Shown here: positions 37,784-46,374 of the stretch, in pieces
Position numbering within the stretch: the first letter of the stretch is position 1
Layout: every line of letters starts with the position of its first letter
Assembly (NCBI GenBank): GCA_934438175.1
Contig: CAKSBH010000005.1
Location: 73,950 to 137,949, forward strand
Direction: 5' to 3'
Length of the DNA stretch: 64,000 nt
Source: an uncultured Eubacteriales bacterium
GTDB taxonomy: Bacteria; Bacillota; Clostridia; Oscillospirales; UBA644
Notes under the pieces: model-generated
The model's database searches: none
Told to the model about the DNA's origin: nothing
What the model saw: the letters and a program-made list of their open reading frames with translations, nothing else
Position numbers and translations under genes: made by a program

Positions 37784-38365
37784 TCAAAACCACGGGGATG
37801 TGCCGCAAAAGCCGGAAAATACCAGCGAAAGCAATGCCGCCGCAATCAACCGGACGGGAAGCCCCCGAAACGGTTTCGGAATATGCTCCTCCCGCAGCCG
37901 CTCGCACACCAGCATCATCAGCCCCTGAGCGAGCAAAAGCCCTACGCTCGCCGCCAGCGCATAGAGCACCGTACGGGGAAGCGACTGCCCCGCGTCCCGC
38001 ACACGTAAAAAGATTCCGATTCCCGCCCCGTTCAGACAAACAAAGGGAAGGTATTTTTCCAATCCTCCATACCGTTTCGGATGCCGCAGATACAGAACGG
38101 CAGCAGGAAACAGAACGAAAACGGCGGTAAAGACAAGTACAAAGAAAAAGCCGAGATCCCGCATTTCCAACGGGGTCAGAACAAACCGATCCAGCAATGC
38201 CGTAAGAACCGAGGCACCAAACGCCGAAAACGAAGACAGAAAACAAAGCCGCCACGCCGTCTTTTTCTCCACGATTCCATACAGAAGCGTTTCGGAGCCA
38301 AAAGCCGAAGTCAGGGCATAATTTTCGGCAAACAGAGCCGCAAGAATCATAAGAACTCCGGTCAT
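37784..38365 (-). CDS. rnfA: RnfA-like membrane subunit lacking the usual cluster cysteines
   Basis: A 193-aa, six-helix membrane protein in the rnfA position. The ATG at 38365 overlaps the rnfE stop. In textbook RnfA a Cys in the FLGICPFLGV stretch and another in the TNCAVLG stretch help hold the intramembrane [2Fe-2S] centre. Here the matching regions read SAFGSETLLYGIVEKK (residues 20-35) and VCLNGAGIGIF (109-119), so both Cys positions appear replaced. Overall hydrophobic layout and operon place still support an RnfA assignment. Confidence 0.82.
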   Translation of the reverse strand: MTGVLMILAALFAENYALTSAFGSETLLYGIVEKKTAWRLCFLSSFSAFGASVLTALLDRFVLTPLEMRDLGFFFVLVFTAVFVLFPAAVLYLRHPKRYGGLEKYLPFVCLNGAGIGIFLRVRDAGQSLPRTVLYALAASVGLLLAQGLMMLVCERLREEHIPKPFRGLPVRLIAAALLSLVFSGFCGTSPWF

Positions 38366-38973
38366 TTCCGTTCTGCCTCCTTTTGTTTTTCCCGTCGGGG
38401 AAGCCGAAACAGTGCCGACACAAGACCGAGCAGAAGCAATCCTCCCATCGGAAGTGCAAAAAACGAAACCGACCAGTTCTCCGGAAGAATCCGCCACCCG
38501 AACAGTGTTCCGAGAGCCAGAATCTCACGGATAACCGCAACGGGAAGAATCAAAGTGCAAAAGCGCAGACCCGTTCCGACGGCATCCGCAATGGCTTTCG
38601 GAAGCGGAACTTCCGCCCAGATCTTCTGTGCCCGCACGGTGCAAAGTGCCCCGACCGCAACAAACGGAAGTCCCCAAACCATGCCGGAAAGCCCGATGTT
38701 CAGCCGATTTTTCAAAAACAAACCCAACGTCACGGAAAACGCCGCCGACAAAACCGCAAACACAAACACACGACACCCTCCGGACAAAAACCGCCTCAGA
38801 AGCGAAGAGAGCAATGCCGTCAGAAGCAAGACCGCAAACATTCCGAGTCCGCAAACAAGACCGCTCACCGCTGTTCCGGAGAACAGAAGCAGCGGCAAAA
38901 CTCCCAGTGCGAGAACTTCGGACATCTGTCCGTCCTCAAAACGGAAACGGAAAAATTTTTTGTCCGTTCTCAT
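38362..38973 (-). CDS. rnfE: RnfE-like membrane subunit lacking the usual cluster cysteines
   Basis: A 203-aa, six-helix protein of the RnfE/NqrD type. The canonical first Cys motif LGMCPTLAV corresponds here to LGVLPLLLF (residues 23-31), and VNCIILGRAEA to VGALCTVRAQK (106-116), where the only Cys is displaced by about three residues. An Arg-Ala pair after the second site is conserved, which supports the alignment. It overlaps rnfG and rnfA by four bases on each side. Confidence 0.82.
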   Translation of the reverse strand: MRTDKKFFRFRFEDGQMSEVLALGVLPLLLFSGTAVSGLVCGLGMFAVLLLTALLSSLLRRFLSGGCRVFVFAVLSAAFSVTLGLFLKNRLNIGLSGMVWGLPFVAVGALCTVRAQKIWAEVPLPKAIADAVGTGLRFCTLILPVAVIREILALGTLFGWRILPENWSVSFFALPMGGLLLLGLVSALFRLPRREKQKEAERK

Positions 38974-39521
38974 ATATGTTCCTCGCTTTCCTTCAGCGCT
39001 TCGGCAAGATCAAAGGCCAGAGAGACCGCATGGCGAAGCTCACGGCTTGCCGCCTCGGCTCCGGTACGGTCCGATATCTGTCCGGCATCCGTCCTCCTGC
39101 CTCCGCGAAAACGGGCAAGATACGAGCCGTCTGCCAGCAGAAGCAATGCCCCGTCGGTATCGGATACCGAATCGCTCAGAACGGAGATTCCTGTTACCGT
39201 CAGGGAAAAACGATTGATTCCCACCAGAACGGAAAACGTTCCGTCCGCCCCGGCATGCACCCGCAATTCGGTAACATACACCTGAATCTGTCCGTCTTTT
39301 GCCGCCGTATACGCGGCCTGTACACTTGCCCCGCCCGCCTTTGCTTTTTGCACATCGGCGATTTCGGAGCATTCATACGTTCCGCTGCACGCCTCAGCAA
39401 AAGCACGGTCAAAATCCGTTTTCCGTTCCCGCCCGGTAAGGGACATAAGAAGCACCGGAATCAACGCCAGCAACAGAAGCACAACGGCTCCCACACTGTT
39501 GAACAGAGGTCGTTTACCCAT
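38970..39521 (-). CDS. rnfG: RnfG-like subunit with a degenerate FMN-attachment motif
   Basis: A 183-aa protein with one N-terminal membrane helix (GAVVLLLLALIPVLLMSL) and an external FMN-binding-like domain. In active RnfG an SGAT or TGAT threonine near the C-terminus carries covalent FMN attached by ApbE. Here the matching stretch is ISDRTGAEAASRELRHAV, with Glu156 where the acceptor Thr should be. The downstream helix pattern fits the family. It overlaps rnfD by eight bases. Confidence 0.82.
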   Translation of the reverse strand: MGKRPLFNSVGAVVLLLLALIPVLLMSLTGRERKTDFDRAFAEACSGTYECSEIADVQKAKAGGASVQAAYTAAKDGQIQVYVTELRVHAGADGTFSVLVGINRFSLTVTGISVLSDSVSDTDGALLLLADGSYLARFRGGRRTDAGQISDRTGAEAASRELRHAVSLAFDLAEALKESEEHI

Positions 39522-40524
39522 GCTTTTTCTCGCCTCCTCTTCCGTATCGGCGGGGTGCAGTCAGACGGTCGAAGGCAACCGCAAACAAATTCATCAGAAG
39601 AATGGCAAACGTCACGCCATCTCCCACGCTGTCCAACCGGCGGAACACCACCGTCAGCACACCGCACAAAAAGCCGTACAACAAGCGTCCCTTTCCCGTG
39701 ACCGGTCCCGTAACGGGATCCGTCGCAAGGAAAAATGCAGCCAGAACCGTTCCGCCTCCGCAGAGTTCCAGCAGAACATGCACGCCGGAAAATGTCTGCC
39801 CACCATAAGGGAATAAAAATGCACAAAGTGCCGTACCCCCGAGAAACGCAAGAGGAACCTGCCAGGATACGATGCCGCGCAGAATCAGAAACACGCCGCC
39901 GATTGCCAGAAGAACCAGACACGTTTCCCCCAGATTTCCCGCGGTGTTTCCCATCAGAATGTCGGCAAAATTCGTACGGGGCAGCTCTCCGGCCTTCAGA
40001 ACGGAAAGAAGCTCTTCCCCCGTTTCCGGAACAAAACCGGTCTTCCAACCAAAAAGTCCGTCATACAGAACAGGGACCTTCGGGTCGGAAAACGCCGCGA
40101 CCCCGACAACAGGCAAAGAAGAAAATGTATACAAAAACGCACGGGCGGCAAGAGCCGGATTGAGGAAATTCCGTCCCAATCCGCCGAAAAGCAGTTTCAC
40201 CACAGCGATTGCGAACACACCGCCTGCCACAGCCGCAAGATACGGGGTAGTCACCGGCAGACAGAAAGCCAGCAGCAACCCGGATACCACGGAAGAAAGA
40301 TCCGATGCCGTATTTTTCTTTTTGAGAACTGCGCAGAACAGCGTTTCCGTTCCTACGCAGGAAAGAACCGTTACGACAAGCAAAACCAGCGCGCGCCACC
40401 CGAACGACACCACGGAAAACACCGCAACCGGAAGAAGCGCCAGAATTACCGTTGCCATCCGGCGCCGGATGGAATCTTCCGCGTGGAAATGCGGAGGAGC
40501 ACCGACCGTCAACAGATTTTTCAT
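39514..40524 (-). CDS. rnfD: RnfD-like membrane subunit with a degenerate FMN-attachment motif
   Basis: A 336-aa, multi-pass protein of the RnfD/NqrB type: LLFGGLGRNFLNPALAARAF, AFFLATDPVTGPVTGKGRLLYG and GDGVTFAILLMNLFAVAFDRLT are well conserved. The covalent FMN site, normally SGATPLAxLK before MGNxxGxxGE, reads ETGEELLSVLKAGE here (residues 167-180), with Glu171 in place of Thr. The MGNTAGNLGETC stretch that follows fixes the alignment well. It overlaps rnfC by four bases. Confidence 0.88.
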   Translation of the reverse strand: MKNLLTVGAPPHFHAEDSIRRRMATVILALLPVAVFSVVSFGWRALVLLVVTVLSCVGTETLFCAVLKKKNTASDLSSVVSGLLLAFCLPVTTPYLAAVAGGVFAIAVVKLLFGGLGRNFLNPALAARAFLYTFSSLPVVGVAAFSDPKVPVLYDGLFGWKTGFVPETGEELLSVLKAGELPRTNFADILMGNTAGNLGETCLVLLAIGGVFLILRGIVSWQVPLAFLGGTALCAFLFPYGGQTFSGVHVLLELCGGGTVLAAFFLATDPVTGPVTGKGRLLYGFLCGVLTVVFRRLDSVGDGVTFAILLMNLFAVAFDRLTAPRRYGRGGEKKHG

Positions 40525-41843
40525 CGCATACTCCTTTCACCGGATTTTTTTGTCAGATGGACGTTTGCGGTCCGGATCGCCTGCATCAGCTGCAGATGAC
40601 CGGGACACGCATAGGAGCAGCACCCGCATTCGATGCAATCCTGTACATGAAGCCGGCGGCACCGCTCATATTCGCCGTCGCAGGCATAGCGGTACAGGTC
40701 GTTCGGCATCAGCCGCATGGGACAGACGCGCAGACATTCGCCGCAACGGATGCAGGTCTCGGAAGAAGATTTCTCTTCTTCGGAAAATGCGAGAAGAGCC
40801 GCCGTATCCGGCAGAACAGGGGCGGCAAGACTGTGCTGCGCCGTTCCGCGCATCGGACCTCCCGCAATGACACGGGAGGGCATATCCATAAACCCGCCGC
40901 AATGCTCAAACACATCCGCATAGCGGGTTCCGATACGAACCAGAAGATTTTTCGGATTGACAACCGCAGGTCCGGACACCGTAATCACACGGCGGATCAC
41001 AGGTCTCCCTTTGGCAAGCTTCCGATACAGACTTGCACAGGAATCCACATTCAGAATCAGACACCCGATCTCCTCCGGCAATGTTCCGGGAGGAAGTTCC
41101 CGGCGTGTCACCGCCTCAATCAGAGGATAGGTGCTTCCCTGCGGATAACGGGCACGAAGAGCCAGAACATGAATGTCCGTATTTTCGCAAACGGAGTTCA
41201 TGGTCGCCACGGCATCGGGTTTATCATCGCCGACGGCAATATAGACCTCCTGCGGCTGCACGCATTGCATCACCAACCGGATTCCGGAAAGAATCATATT
41301 GGGATATTCCACCATCGCCCGATGATCCGCCGTCACAAACGGCTCGCATTCCATGCCGTTGATCAGAAGAATCTCGGTTTTCGTGGCACAAGCACGACGC
41401 AGACGCGTGTGGAGAGGCAGTGTCGTTTCTCCGGGATCCGTAATCCCCGCCTCCCGCGCCAGTTCAAGGATCTCCCCGGGCGAAAGCGCTTCCGGAATCC
41501 CCTCATACGGCACACACGACGGGTCGGGACGGTCTTCCCAATCGTTTTTCAGCACAATGCTCCATTCACGACCGCCGGTCGGATGCCATTCCCTCGAAAG
41601 AGAACGCACCGTACCGGATACCGGCGAAAAAATCGGGCATCCGTCTTCCGCATCGCAATCGGCAATTTTCTGTCCCATAAGAACCGCATCTCCCGCCTTC
41701 ACCAACGGAACGCAGGGCGTTCCGGCATGCTGACGCAACGGCAGAACCAGATATTCCGGTGCATCAACGGTCACCGTCGGACTGGCACAGGTTCTCTCCT
41801 TGTTGTTTTCGGGGTCAATTCCACCCCGGAAGGTCACGGGCAT
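40521..41843 (-). CDS. rnfC: Rnf complex subunit C
   Basis: RnfC (440 aa), normally the NADH-binding subunit. The start is the ATG at 41843 with CAGGAGG; the upstream TTG extension is unlikely. FRGGIDPENNKE, NGMECEPFVTADHRAM and IAGGPMRGTAQ are family features, and both ferredoxin-type cluster sets are intact (CIRCGECLRVCP from residue 364, CIECGCCSYACP from 403). The glycine-rich GMGGATFPTH flavin/NADH loop is replaced by TDPGETTLPLH (residues 135-145). First gene of the operon. Confidence 0.9.
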   Translation of the reverse strand: MPVTFRGGIDPENNKERTCASPTVTVDAPEYLVLPLRQHAGTPCVPLVKAGDAVLMGQKIADCDAEDGCPIFSPVSGTVRSLSREWHPTGGREWSIVLKNDWEDRPDPSCVPYEGIPEALSPGEILELAREAGITDPGETTLPLHTRLRRACATKTEILLINGMECEPFVTADHRAMVEYPNMILSGIRLVMQCVQPQEVYIAVGDDKPDAVATMNSVCENTDIHVLALRARYPQGSTYPLIEAVTRRELPPGTLPEEIGCLILNVDSCASLYRKLAKGRPVIRRVITVSGPAVVNPKNLLVRIGTRYADVFEHCGGFMDMPSRVIAGGPMRGTAQHSLAAPVLPDTAALLAFSEEEKSSSETCIRCGECLRVCPMRLMPNDLYRYACDGEYERCRRLHVQDCIECGCCSYACPGHLQLMQAIRTANVHLTKKSGERSMR

Positions 41844-41890
41844 CCGCTTTTCCTCCTGTTTTTTTTCAGGAATATAATAACTCAAAATAT

Positions 41891-41919
41891 ATTATACAAT
41901 AAAATCCCCGAATAATCAA
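41891..41919 (-). promoter_or_regulatory. Promoter of the rnf-holB-ricT operon
   Basis: -35 TTGATT (41914-41919), 17-bp spacer, -10 TATAAT (41891-41896). It is divergent from the murT-gatD promoter 34 bases away. Confidence 0.85.
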
Positions 41920-41952
41920 CCCCCGATTTTTGAAAAACCGGCTCTTTCCCGC

Positions 41953-41981
41953 TTGCACAAATGCTCATTCAATGCTATAAT
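41953..41981 (+). promoter_or_regulatory. Promoter of the phosphodiesterase-murT-gatD operon
   Basis: -35 TTGCAC (41953-41958), 17-bp spacer, -10 TATAAT (41976-41981) with an upstream TGC giving an extended -10. Confidence 0.85.
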
Positions 41982-42019
41982 AACAAAAAGAAGGTTTTTT
42001 ACAAAGGAGATTCCTTTTT

Positions 42020-42565
42020 ATGAAATGGCTCATTGCTTCGGACATTCACGGAAGTGCCCTCTACTGCCGTGAACTTCTGCACCGTGCCCGGGAAGAACGG
42101 GCAGACCGGATCCTTCTGCTGGGAGACCTTCTGTACCACGGTCCCCGCAACGATCTGCCGGACGGCTACGCGCCCAAGGAAGTCATTGCCCTGCTGAACG
42201 AACAGGCATCCCGTCTTCTCTGCGTCCGCGGAAACTGTGAGGCGGAAGTGGATCAGATGGTGCTCTCGTTCCCCGTTCTCGCTGAATACGCCGTACTGTC
42301 TTTGGGTGACCGGCTTGTCTTCGCAACGCACGGACATCACACCCCGCCGCCCCTGCAGCCCGGCGACATCCTGCTGTACGGACATACACACATTCCTCAG
42401 CGAACACAGAAAGACGGCATCACCGTACTGAATCCGGGCTCGGTCTCTCTGCCGAAAGCCGGAAGCCGTCATGCCTACATGACGTGGGAAAACGGCTTGT
42501 TTTTGTGGAAAGATCTTTTGACCGGAGAATCCTTTGACCCCGAAAGAAAAGAGGACACGCCATGA
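42020..42565 (+). CDS. yfcE: YfcE-type metallophosphodiesterase
   Basis: A 181-aa calcineurin-like phosphoesterase of the YfcE/MJ0936 group. The metal ligands are in SDIHGS, LGDLLYHGPRND, RGNCEAEVD, THGHH and YGHTHIPQ, followed by the family signature NPGSVSLPK. YfcE hydrolyses artificial phosphodiesters; its natural substrate is unknown. An AAAGGAG ribosome site precedes it and its stop overlaps murT by four bases. Confidence 0.93.
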   Translation: MKWLIASDIHGSALYCRELLHRAREERADRILLLGDLLYHGPRNDLPDGYAPKEVIALLNEQASRLLCVRGNCEAEVDQMVLSFPVLAEYAVLSLGDRLVFATHGHHTPPPLQPGDILLYGHTHIPQRTQKDGITVLNPGSVSLPKAGSRHAYMTWENGLFLWKDLLTGESFDPERKEDTP

Positions 42566-43905
42566 GAAAATTCTGTGCCATCGTTTTATGCAAACTTCTG
42601 CGGCTCATCGGAAAAGCCGTAGGAAAAGGGAGCAGCTTACCCGGTCAGATTGCTCTGAAAATCTGCCCGGATATTCTCAGACAGGTTCAGCTCCCTCCCG
42701 TCATCATTGCCGTAACGGGATCAAACGGAAAAACCTCCACGGTGGAGATGATTGCCCGGGTTCTGCAGAAAGCAGGCAAAAAAATTGCTTACAACAAGGA
42801 GGGCTCCAACCAAATTGAGGGCGTGACCTCACTCATTCTGCACGACTGCACGCTGTCCGGAAAATGCCGCAGTGAGATTCTTCTGATTGAATCGGACGAG
42901 CGATACGCGCGCTACACCTTCCGTCAGTTCCAGCCCACCCATTTTGTCATCACAAATCTGTACCGGGATCAGCTCACCCGCAACGGACACCCGCTGTGGG
43001 TGTTTGAAGCCATCCGACAAGCCATTCCCAGGGACGGATTGCTTTTCCTCAACGCCGACGATCCGCTGGTGTCCGCCTTCGGAATTGACCACAAAAACAC
43101 GGTCTATTTCGGCATGGACCGCCAGAGCTTTTCCACCGAACAGAACACCGGCGTTTACGACGACGGTGCCTACTGCCCGATTTGCGGCGGAAAAATGGTT
43201 TACGATTTCCGTCACTACAACCACATCGGTTCCTACCGTTGCACGGTCTGCGGTTATCACCGTCATGACCCGGACGACCGTATCACCGACGCCGATCTGA
43301 AAAACGGAATTCTCACCATCAACGGCAAAGACCGCATCCGTCTGGCATTCCGCAGCATCTACAACGGATACAACATTCTTGCCTGCTACACGCTTTGCTC
43401 CAGAATTGGCATTGACCCGGAAACGATCACGGAAAGCATCAGCGACTATGTGCTGAAGAACGGCAGAGTTGTGGAATTCCGGCTGGGAGATGCACACGGG
43501 ACGCTTCTGACATCCAAGCACGAAAATTCCGTATCGTACGATCAGTCCCTGCGGTATATCGGTCAGCAGCCCGAACCGCACGCCGTGCTGGTGCTTGTGG
43601 ACGCGGTCAGCCGTAAATACTTCACCAGCGAAACCAGCTGGCTGTGGGACATCAACTTTTCTCAGCTGGATGTTCCGCAGACCGAGCATGTCTATCTGCT
43701 GGGACGCTACGCCTATGACCTTGCCGTGAGATTTTCGTTCACCTCCCTGCCACCGGAGAAATTCTCCGTACACCCTTCCATTCCGGAAGGACTGGAGGAA
43801 ATCCGGAAACACGGGCATACCCGGCTGTATGCCGTCACCTGTTTCTCAGACCGTGACAAACTGCTGCGACGCGTGGAAAAACTGGAAACGGAGGAAAAAC
43901 AATGA
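42562..43905 (+). CDS. murT: MurT-type Mur ligase (lipid II isoglutaminyl synthase subunit)
   Basis: A 447-aa MurT homologue, which with GatD amidates the D-Glu of lipid II. The ATP loop is VTGSNGKTSTVEMI near residue 52, with ESDERYARYTF and LYRDQLTR following. A MurT-specific zinc ribbon (CPICGGKMVYDF...RCTVCGYH) is present, and the C-terminal DUF1727 part includes SYDQSLRYI and VDAVSRKYFTSETSWLWDI. It overlaps gatD by four bases. The synthetase half looks normal even though its amidotransferase partner does not. Confidence 0.93.
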   Translation: MRKFCAIVLCKLLRLIGKAVGKGSSLPGQIALKICPDILRQVQLPPVIIAVTGSNGKTSTVEMIARVLQKAGKKIAYNKEGSNQIEGVTSLILHDCTLSGKCRSEILLIESDERYARYTFRQFQPTHFVITNLYRDQLTRNGHPLWVFEAIRQAIPRDGLLFLNADDPLVSAFGIDHKNTVYFGMDRQSFSTEQNTGVYDDGAYCPICGGKMVYDFRHYNHIGSYRCTVCGYHRHDPDDRITDADLKNGILTINGKDRIRLAFRSIYNGYNILACYTLCSRIGIDPETITESISDYVLKNGRVVEFRLGDAHGTLLTSKHENSVSYDQSLRYIGQQPEPHAVLVLVDAVSRKYFTSETSWLWDINFSQLDVPQTEHVYLLGRYAYDLAVRFSFTSLPPEKFSVHPSIPEGLEEIRKHGHTRLYAVTCFSDRDKLLRRVEKLETEEKQ

Positions 43906-44630
43906 AGATTCTTCACCTGTACCATGACCGCATGAATCTTTACGGCGAATATGCCAACCTCACCGTTCTTTCGGCACTGCTGCGGGAGCAGGGCGCGGAT
44001 GTCTGCGTGGATCGTCGCTCACTGGGTGACGAGACAGTCAATGCCGCCGATTATGACCTCATCTACATCGGTTCCGGAACGGAAACCGCCCAGATCCAGG
44101 TTCTGAACGATATCCGCCGCTACGCGGACGGCTTGCGGAACGCTCACGACACCGGCAGAATTCTGCTGATGACCGGAAATGCGTTTGAACTGTTCGGCGC
44201 AACCCTGACCGATGCCTCCGGCAAGGTACATCCGGCACTCGGATTTTTCCCGTTCACCGTCACACTCACCGACCGGGAGCGCACCCTGACCGATGCCGTA
44301 TTGACCGCCCCGTTTCTGCAGGATCCGCTGGTGGGATTCATCAACAAGGCGAGCCGCATCGATGGGGTTTCCTCACCGCTGTTCACGGTGCGTTACGGCG
44401 CCGGCAACAAGGAAAACGACACCGGCGAAGGAGTGACGGACGGCGTGTTCTTCGGAACGCACCTGACCGGACCGTGTTTGGTCAAAAATCCGCATCTTGC
44501 CGCATTTTTTACCGAAAAGCTTCTGAAAAACGCAGGCATGCCCTTCACCGAAAAACACCACGAATACGCCGAAAACGCCTACCGCGTCACGCGAGATGCG
44601 CTGGAAGAAAGATTCGGCAACAACCTCTGA
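43902..44630 (+). CDS. gatD: GatD-like class I glutamine amidotransferase lacking its catalytic residues
   Basis: A 242-aa protein in the gatD position, with the GatD N-terminus (LYHDRMNLYGEYANL) and IGSGTETAQ. In GatD the nucleophile Cys lies in ICGGYQFLG and the catalytic His in GTYLHGPxLPKN. Here the matching stretches are LMTGNAFELFG (residues 89-99, Thr91 at the Cys position) and FGTHLTGPCLVKNP (184-197, Thr189 at the His position). Glutaminase activity by the standard mechanism is therefore doubtful. It may act as a structural partner of MurT, use free ammonia, or use another chemistry. Confidence 0.85.
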   Translation: MKILHLYHDRMNLYGEYANLTVLSALLREQGADVCVDRRSLGDETVNAADYDLIYIGSGTETAQIQVLNDIRRYADGLRNAHDTGRILLMTGNAFELFGATLTDASGKVHPALGFFPFTVTLTDRERTLTDAVLTAPFLQDPLVGFINKASRIDGVSSPLFTVRYGAGNKENDTGEGVTDGVFFGTHLTGPCLVKNPHLAAFFTEKLLKNAGMPFTEKHHEYAENAYRVTRDALEERFGNNL

Positions 44631-44635
44631 CAAAA

Positions 44636-44668
44636 AGCCCGGCGGGAAATCCGCCGGGCTGAATTTTT
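44636..44668 (+). terminator. Terminator of murT-gatD
   Basis: Ten-base perfect stem AGCCCGGCGG/CCGCCGGGCT around GAAAT, then GAATTTTT. Confidence 0.92.
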
Positions 44669-44833
44669 CCGGATGAAATTCCACGCCTCTGCACACGGCG
44701 GCGATCTCCCGACACGTTGCCTGCCCCCCCAATAATGAATCCGTATCCCGTGCGTAACAAAGGCAAAAAGATCCGACGCCCGGTGTTTCTGCCGCTCCGG
44801 AAGACACTGCCCTTCCGCATTGCGTTTTTTCTA

Positions 44834-44862
44834 TTGAAAAACATACCGTTTTGTGCTATCCT
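44834..44862 (+). promoter_or_regulatory. Possible promoter of the MATE gene at 45009
   Basis: -35 TTGAAA (44834-44839), 17-bp spacer, -10 TATCCT (44857-44862) preceded by TGC. The -10 is imperfect. Confidence 0.55.
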
Positions 44863-45008
44863 ATGGTTGTACCGCTTCTTATCCCATCCAGGAGGCGCCC
44901 CCGCAAACGGCACCTCATTGAGAAACGGAATCCTCTCCGCTTTTCATTGGGGCATACGGTGTTGCAAAAATTTCAAAGCAGTATGTGAAGACGGTACACG
45001 GAAAAATC

Positions 45009-46310
45009 ATGAAAAAAAGACTGTCCGAGCTGAAATTGTTCAATGGACGACTGTGGATTTCTCTTTGCGCGCTTGCCCTGATTCCTGCGATATACCAAAC
45101 GATCAAAACCTTTCTGATTTCCTCCGGAGGACAAGCCGGAGCATTTGACATCATCGGTCAGATGGAGTGGTTTGATCTGATCAACGAGACATTACAGGCG
45201 TTTCTGATTGTACCGCTGTATTCGGTTCTGAACAAAATCTTCAAAAATCACAAAGACGACTTTGCGGAAGCCACCTTCAAAACAGGACTCTGCGCATTTG
45301 TTCTGTACACGCTCTTTTCGGTCGGCGTTCTGATCTACGGATCGGTACTGATCGGTGCCATGAATCCGGGCGAAATCGACCTGGAGGTTGCTTCTGCATA
45401 CCTCCGCCTTGAGACGGTCGCATTTATGACGGGCATCCTCGTAAGCTTTGCCAATGTGGTTTTCGTCGTCATCGGCAAGGACAAAAATGTGTACCTCTTC
45501 CTCGGCATCCGCACAGCACTGTCGCTGATTGCCGATTTTCTGTTGATTCCGAATTTCGGCATCTACGGTGTAGCGATCTCCAACGTAATTGCCAATACGC
45601 TGTTGTCGGCAGCTTGTATTCTGCTTCTTTACCGGCAGGGCTATACCCGCTTCCGTTGGTTCCGGAAATCCGACCGTGTGATGCTTCGCGAATGGTGCAG
45701 GACGGGTATTTTTTCCGGACTGCAACAGTTTGTCGACAACTTCATCTACGCCGTTATGGTCTGCAAGATGGTAAACCTGGTTGCCGAGCAGGGCAACTAC
45801 TGGATTGCGAACAATTTCATCTGGGGCTGGCTGCTGATTCCGATCTCCGCACTTGCCGAGGTCATCCGCTCGGACTGCAAGGACGGGTACAAAAATCTGC
45901 GGCAGTTCAATTACTATTTCATTGCCGCCGCAAGCGTCGTGCTTTGGGCGGTCACAATTCCCGCATGGACTCCGTTTTTCCGCTATGCGCAGAATCTCGG
46001 AAATGCGGATGAGATCTTCTCTCTTGTTATCCGGCTCGTCCCCTTCTATGTTGCGTATGCGGGCTGTGCCATCGTTGACAACATCTTCGTCGGCTTGGGT
46101 AAAACGGGCTACATCGCCGTGAATTCTCTGATTATCAACCTCGGATATTACGGCATTTTCTATGTTCTGTACCGAACGAACGCCATCACCTTTGACATGA
46201 ACACGATTATCCTAATGTTCGGCTTCGGTATGGTCGTACATTATGCAATTTCCCTCATACAGGAAAAGGTGATTTTTCAGAAAAAAATCGCCCCAAAGAT
46301 CCACGGATGA
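45009..46310 (+). CDS. MATE-family transporter
   Basis: A 433-aa, ~12-helix protein of the MATE (cation-coupled multidrug exporter) family, judged from its two-halves helix layout and segments such as GIRTALSLIADFLLIPNFGIYGVAISNVIAN in the middle of the first repeat and WIANNFIWGWLLIPISALAE in the second. The ATG at 45009 is preferred; an in-frame GTG eight codons earlier is possible, and neither has a strong ribosome site. The substrate cannot be inferred. It is monocistronic with a good terminator. Confidence 0.85.
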   Translation: MKKRLSELKLFNGRLWISLCALALIPAIYQTIKTFLISSGGQAGAFDIIGQMEWFDLINETLQAFLIVPLYSVLNKIFKNHKDDFAEATFKTGLCAFVLYTLFSVGVLIYGSVLIGAMNPGEIDLEVASAYLRLETVAFMTGILVSFANVVFVVIGKDKNVYLFLGIRTALSLIADFLLIPNFGIYGVAISNVIANTLLSAACILLLYRQGYTRFRWFRKSDRVMLREWCRTGIFSGLQQFVDNFIYAVMVCKMVNLVAEQGNYWIANNFIWGWLLIPISALAEVIRSDCKDGYKNLRQFNYYFIAAASVVLWAVTIPAWTPFFRYAQNLGNADEIFSLVIRLVPFYVAYAGCAIVDNIFVGLGKTGYIAVNSLIINLGYYGIFYVLYRTNAITFDMNTIILMFGFGMVVHYAISLIQEKVIFQKKIAPKIHG

Positions 46311-46324
46311 ATCCGAACAACCGC

Positions 46325-46358
46325 AAAAGGATCCGGGAAAACTCCGGATCCTTTTTTT
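46325..46358. terminator. Terminator between the MATE gene and the second ECF sigma gene
   Basis: AAAAGGATCCGG pairs with CCGGATCCTTTT across a short loop and is followed by more T. It can serve both convergent genes. Confidence 0.92.
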
Positions 46359-46374
46359 CTTTATTTACTGCGTA

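Larger units (their letters stand above)
44631..45008. other. Gene-free interval between gatD and the MATE gene
   Basis: It holds the gatD terminator, a promoter for the MATE gene and a leader of about 140 bases that includes an unused AGGAGG. Open frames on both strands here have no ribosome site and no recognisable family. Confidence 0.6.

Noticed and set aside
44717..45148. Open frame of 143 codons between gatD and the MATE gene
   Set aside because: No ribosome site and no recognisable product; it overlaps the MATE promoter and start.
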